Below, piece after piece: positions 4,278 through 5,288 of a stretch of DNA of 5,288 nucleotides. Under the pieces are notes generated by a model. The model was given only the letters and a program-made list of their open reading frames with translations, had not been told where the DNA came from and did not search any database. The position numbers and the translations under genes are program-made. The DNA comes from CAYZEZ01 sp964477295. Lineage in GTDB: Bacteria; Bacteroidota; Bacteroidia; Bacteroidales; SM23-62. The stretch spans positions 1 through 5,288 of the forward strand of contig CAYZEZ010000311.1 in assembly GCA_964477295.1 (NCBI GenBank). The letters run 5' to 3'. Within the stretch, counting starts at the first letter, position 1, and every line of letters starts with the position of its first letter.

Positions 4278-5288
4278 TTAAAATCCAAATACCAGGCCCA
4301 AACCACCTACCAACGCTCCAACAATCAAATTCACCACTTTCATCTTCAAAAATCCCTTTCCCGATTCGGCCAGTAAAGGCAATGCTCCGTGACCGTCCTG
4401 CACTATGGAATTGGCCAGGAAGATACTTAACGGGATGCTTCCCGTGGCAAACAGGGTCAGGAAGATCAGGTGTGGTCCCGATTCAGGAATGATCCCCACC
4501 AGCAATGCAATGATAAGGATGGTGACCAGGTTATTCTGTACCCACTCCTCCAGGTGAAGAAATTCAAGTCCCACATGTATAACCAGGAATGCACCAAATG
4601 TCCATAAAAAAATCTTCAGGAAATGTTTTTTGATCACATGTCCCCAGAGATGTTTACTCATGAAATGATCGGGAACAGTCACTACAATAAACAGCTCTAT
4701 CATAGAGATAACCAGGAAAATAATGCGTTTCCAGTTCCAGGTCGCGGGACCAATATCCCCGCTTATTAAAAAAAGTGTGAATAGCAATCCGACCAAAATT
4801 AAAACAGCCCTCTCAAATGTTATCTTTTTTAGTTGTGGAAGAATAAGCGATGGCTCAAAGCAGGTACAATCGTCATCCCCTGAATGTAATTTCAAATGAT
4901 TTTCGGGAAGCGACATATACCCCCGGCCAAACGGTAATAGATTCATTACTCCTCCAGTCAGCATTGCTATACCTGAAGTCAATCCTATCAACAGCAAGGC
5001 TTTGTCGGGGATCATCGCAAACATGATAAAAGCCTCATCCCCCGAAGTGGCTATCATGACTGCTACCAGCGCGGCAAAGTTAACCAGCCGGTGAGCATAC
5101 AATACGACGATCACATATACCCCAAGGCAACCCGGCAGGGCTCCCATGAACACGGCAAAGATCAATTGCAGCCAGCGGTTGCGTTCAATCGGTTTGCTCC
5201 AGCTCCCCCTGGTCTGCACGGTAAGGTATTCAACGAGCAGCATCATCACCATCACAAAGGCGGTAATCAGGATAGCATGCTTAAAGAT
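4278..5288 (-). CDS. ArsP_2-like multi-pass membrane protein, putative metal exporter (5' end missing)
   Basis: The frame stays open to the right edge, so the start lies outside the window; 336 codons are visible. A GTG at 5253-5255 lies within the first membrane segment and is not a plausible start. I count about ten hydrophobic segments, at roughly 5-22, 39-65, 69-95, 96-118, 160-176, 189-206, 223-242, 252-268, 273-295 and 315-335 of the visible chain. This agrees with the putative 10-TM heavy-metal exporter family (PF11449, ArsP_2). Two related blocks are visible: GALPGCLG (49-56) then ATSGDEAF (80-87), and GIIPESGP (265-272) then VQDGHGALP (296-304). Each is followed by a glycine-rich helix, suggesting two inverted or duplicated halves. 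The soluble loop between them has HLKLHSGDDDCTCFEP (131-146), with His, Asp and two Cys that could bind metal. Family members have been annotated as arsenic efflux or putative manganese transporters. The substrate is not shown here. Confidence 0.78.
   Translation of the reverse strand: MFKHAILITAFVMVMMLLVEYLTVQTRGSWSKPIERNRWLQLIFAVFMGALPGCLGVYVIVVLYAHRLVNFAALVAVMIATSGDEAFIMFAMIPDKALLLIGLTSGIAMLTGGVMNLLPFGRGYMSLPENHLKLHSGDDDCTCFEPSLILPQLKKITFERAVLILVGLLFTLFLISGDIGPATWNWKRIIFLVISMIELFIVVTVPDHFMSKHLWGHVIKKHFLKIFLWTFGAFLVIHVGLEFLHLEEWVQNNLVTILIIALLVGIIPESGPHLIFLTLFATGSIPLSIFLANSIVQDGHGALPLLAESGKGFLKMKVVNLIVGALVGGLGLVFGF

Noticed and set aside
4240..4279. Plus-strand intrinsic terminator formed by the heptamer hairpin and the following T7 run (4273-4279)
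   Set aside because: No plus-strand gene lies upstream to be terminated, the arms pair less well on that strand, and the T-run is part of the stop region of the transporter gene.

Overview
The window looks like a chromosomal segment of a Bacteroidota bacterium, probably of the Bacteroidales/Marinilabiliales type. The inference rests on a secreted GIN-domain (DUF2807) protein, start codons without clear Shine-Dalgarno sequences, moderate base composition, and short-unit repeat arrays between genes. The genus cannot be told from this sequence. No plasmid, phage, IS or CRISPR signature is visible, and there is no tRNA or rRNA. No gene-free stretch exceeds 300 bases; the largest gaps are about 130 bases.

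Layout: two genes on the plus strand, rimM (75-590, 16S rRNA/30S maturation) and an exported beta-helix GIN-domain protein (721-1416), converge on four genes on the minus strand. In their order of transcription these are a 10-TM ArsP_2-like putative metal exporter (runs off the right edge, ends at 4278), dapD (4150-3332, lysine/diaminopimelate synthesis), a GT-B glycosyltransferase (3200-2082) and a threonylcarbamoyl-AMP synthase of the TsaC/Sua5 family (2045-1482, tRNA t6A37). The glycosyltransferase and the TsaC gene are 36 bases apart and probably co-transcribed. The other minus-strand genes are separated by 127-131 base spacers. The genes are mostly housekeeping and share no evident single pathway.

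The most unusual content is between the genes. Every spacer carries tracts with 7-base periodicity that look like one sequence family, with an AACY+3 core on one strand (RGTT+3 on the other). The tracts range from perfect (1-60) and near-perfect (4158-4220, with an inverted partner at 4236-4267) to badly decayed (599-640, 1465-1485, 2072-2094, 3211-3281). They sit very close to start or stop codons. In four of five cases where a start follows, the AACY strand is the sense strand of the gene. In front of dapD the repeats form a long inverted repeat that would fold in the 5' leader. A second structural item is a perfect 9-bp palindrome inside the 3' part of the TsaC gene, followed by T-rich sequence on the plus strand, which could end the convergent GIN-gene transcript.
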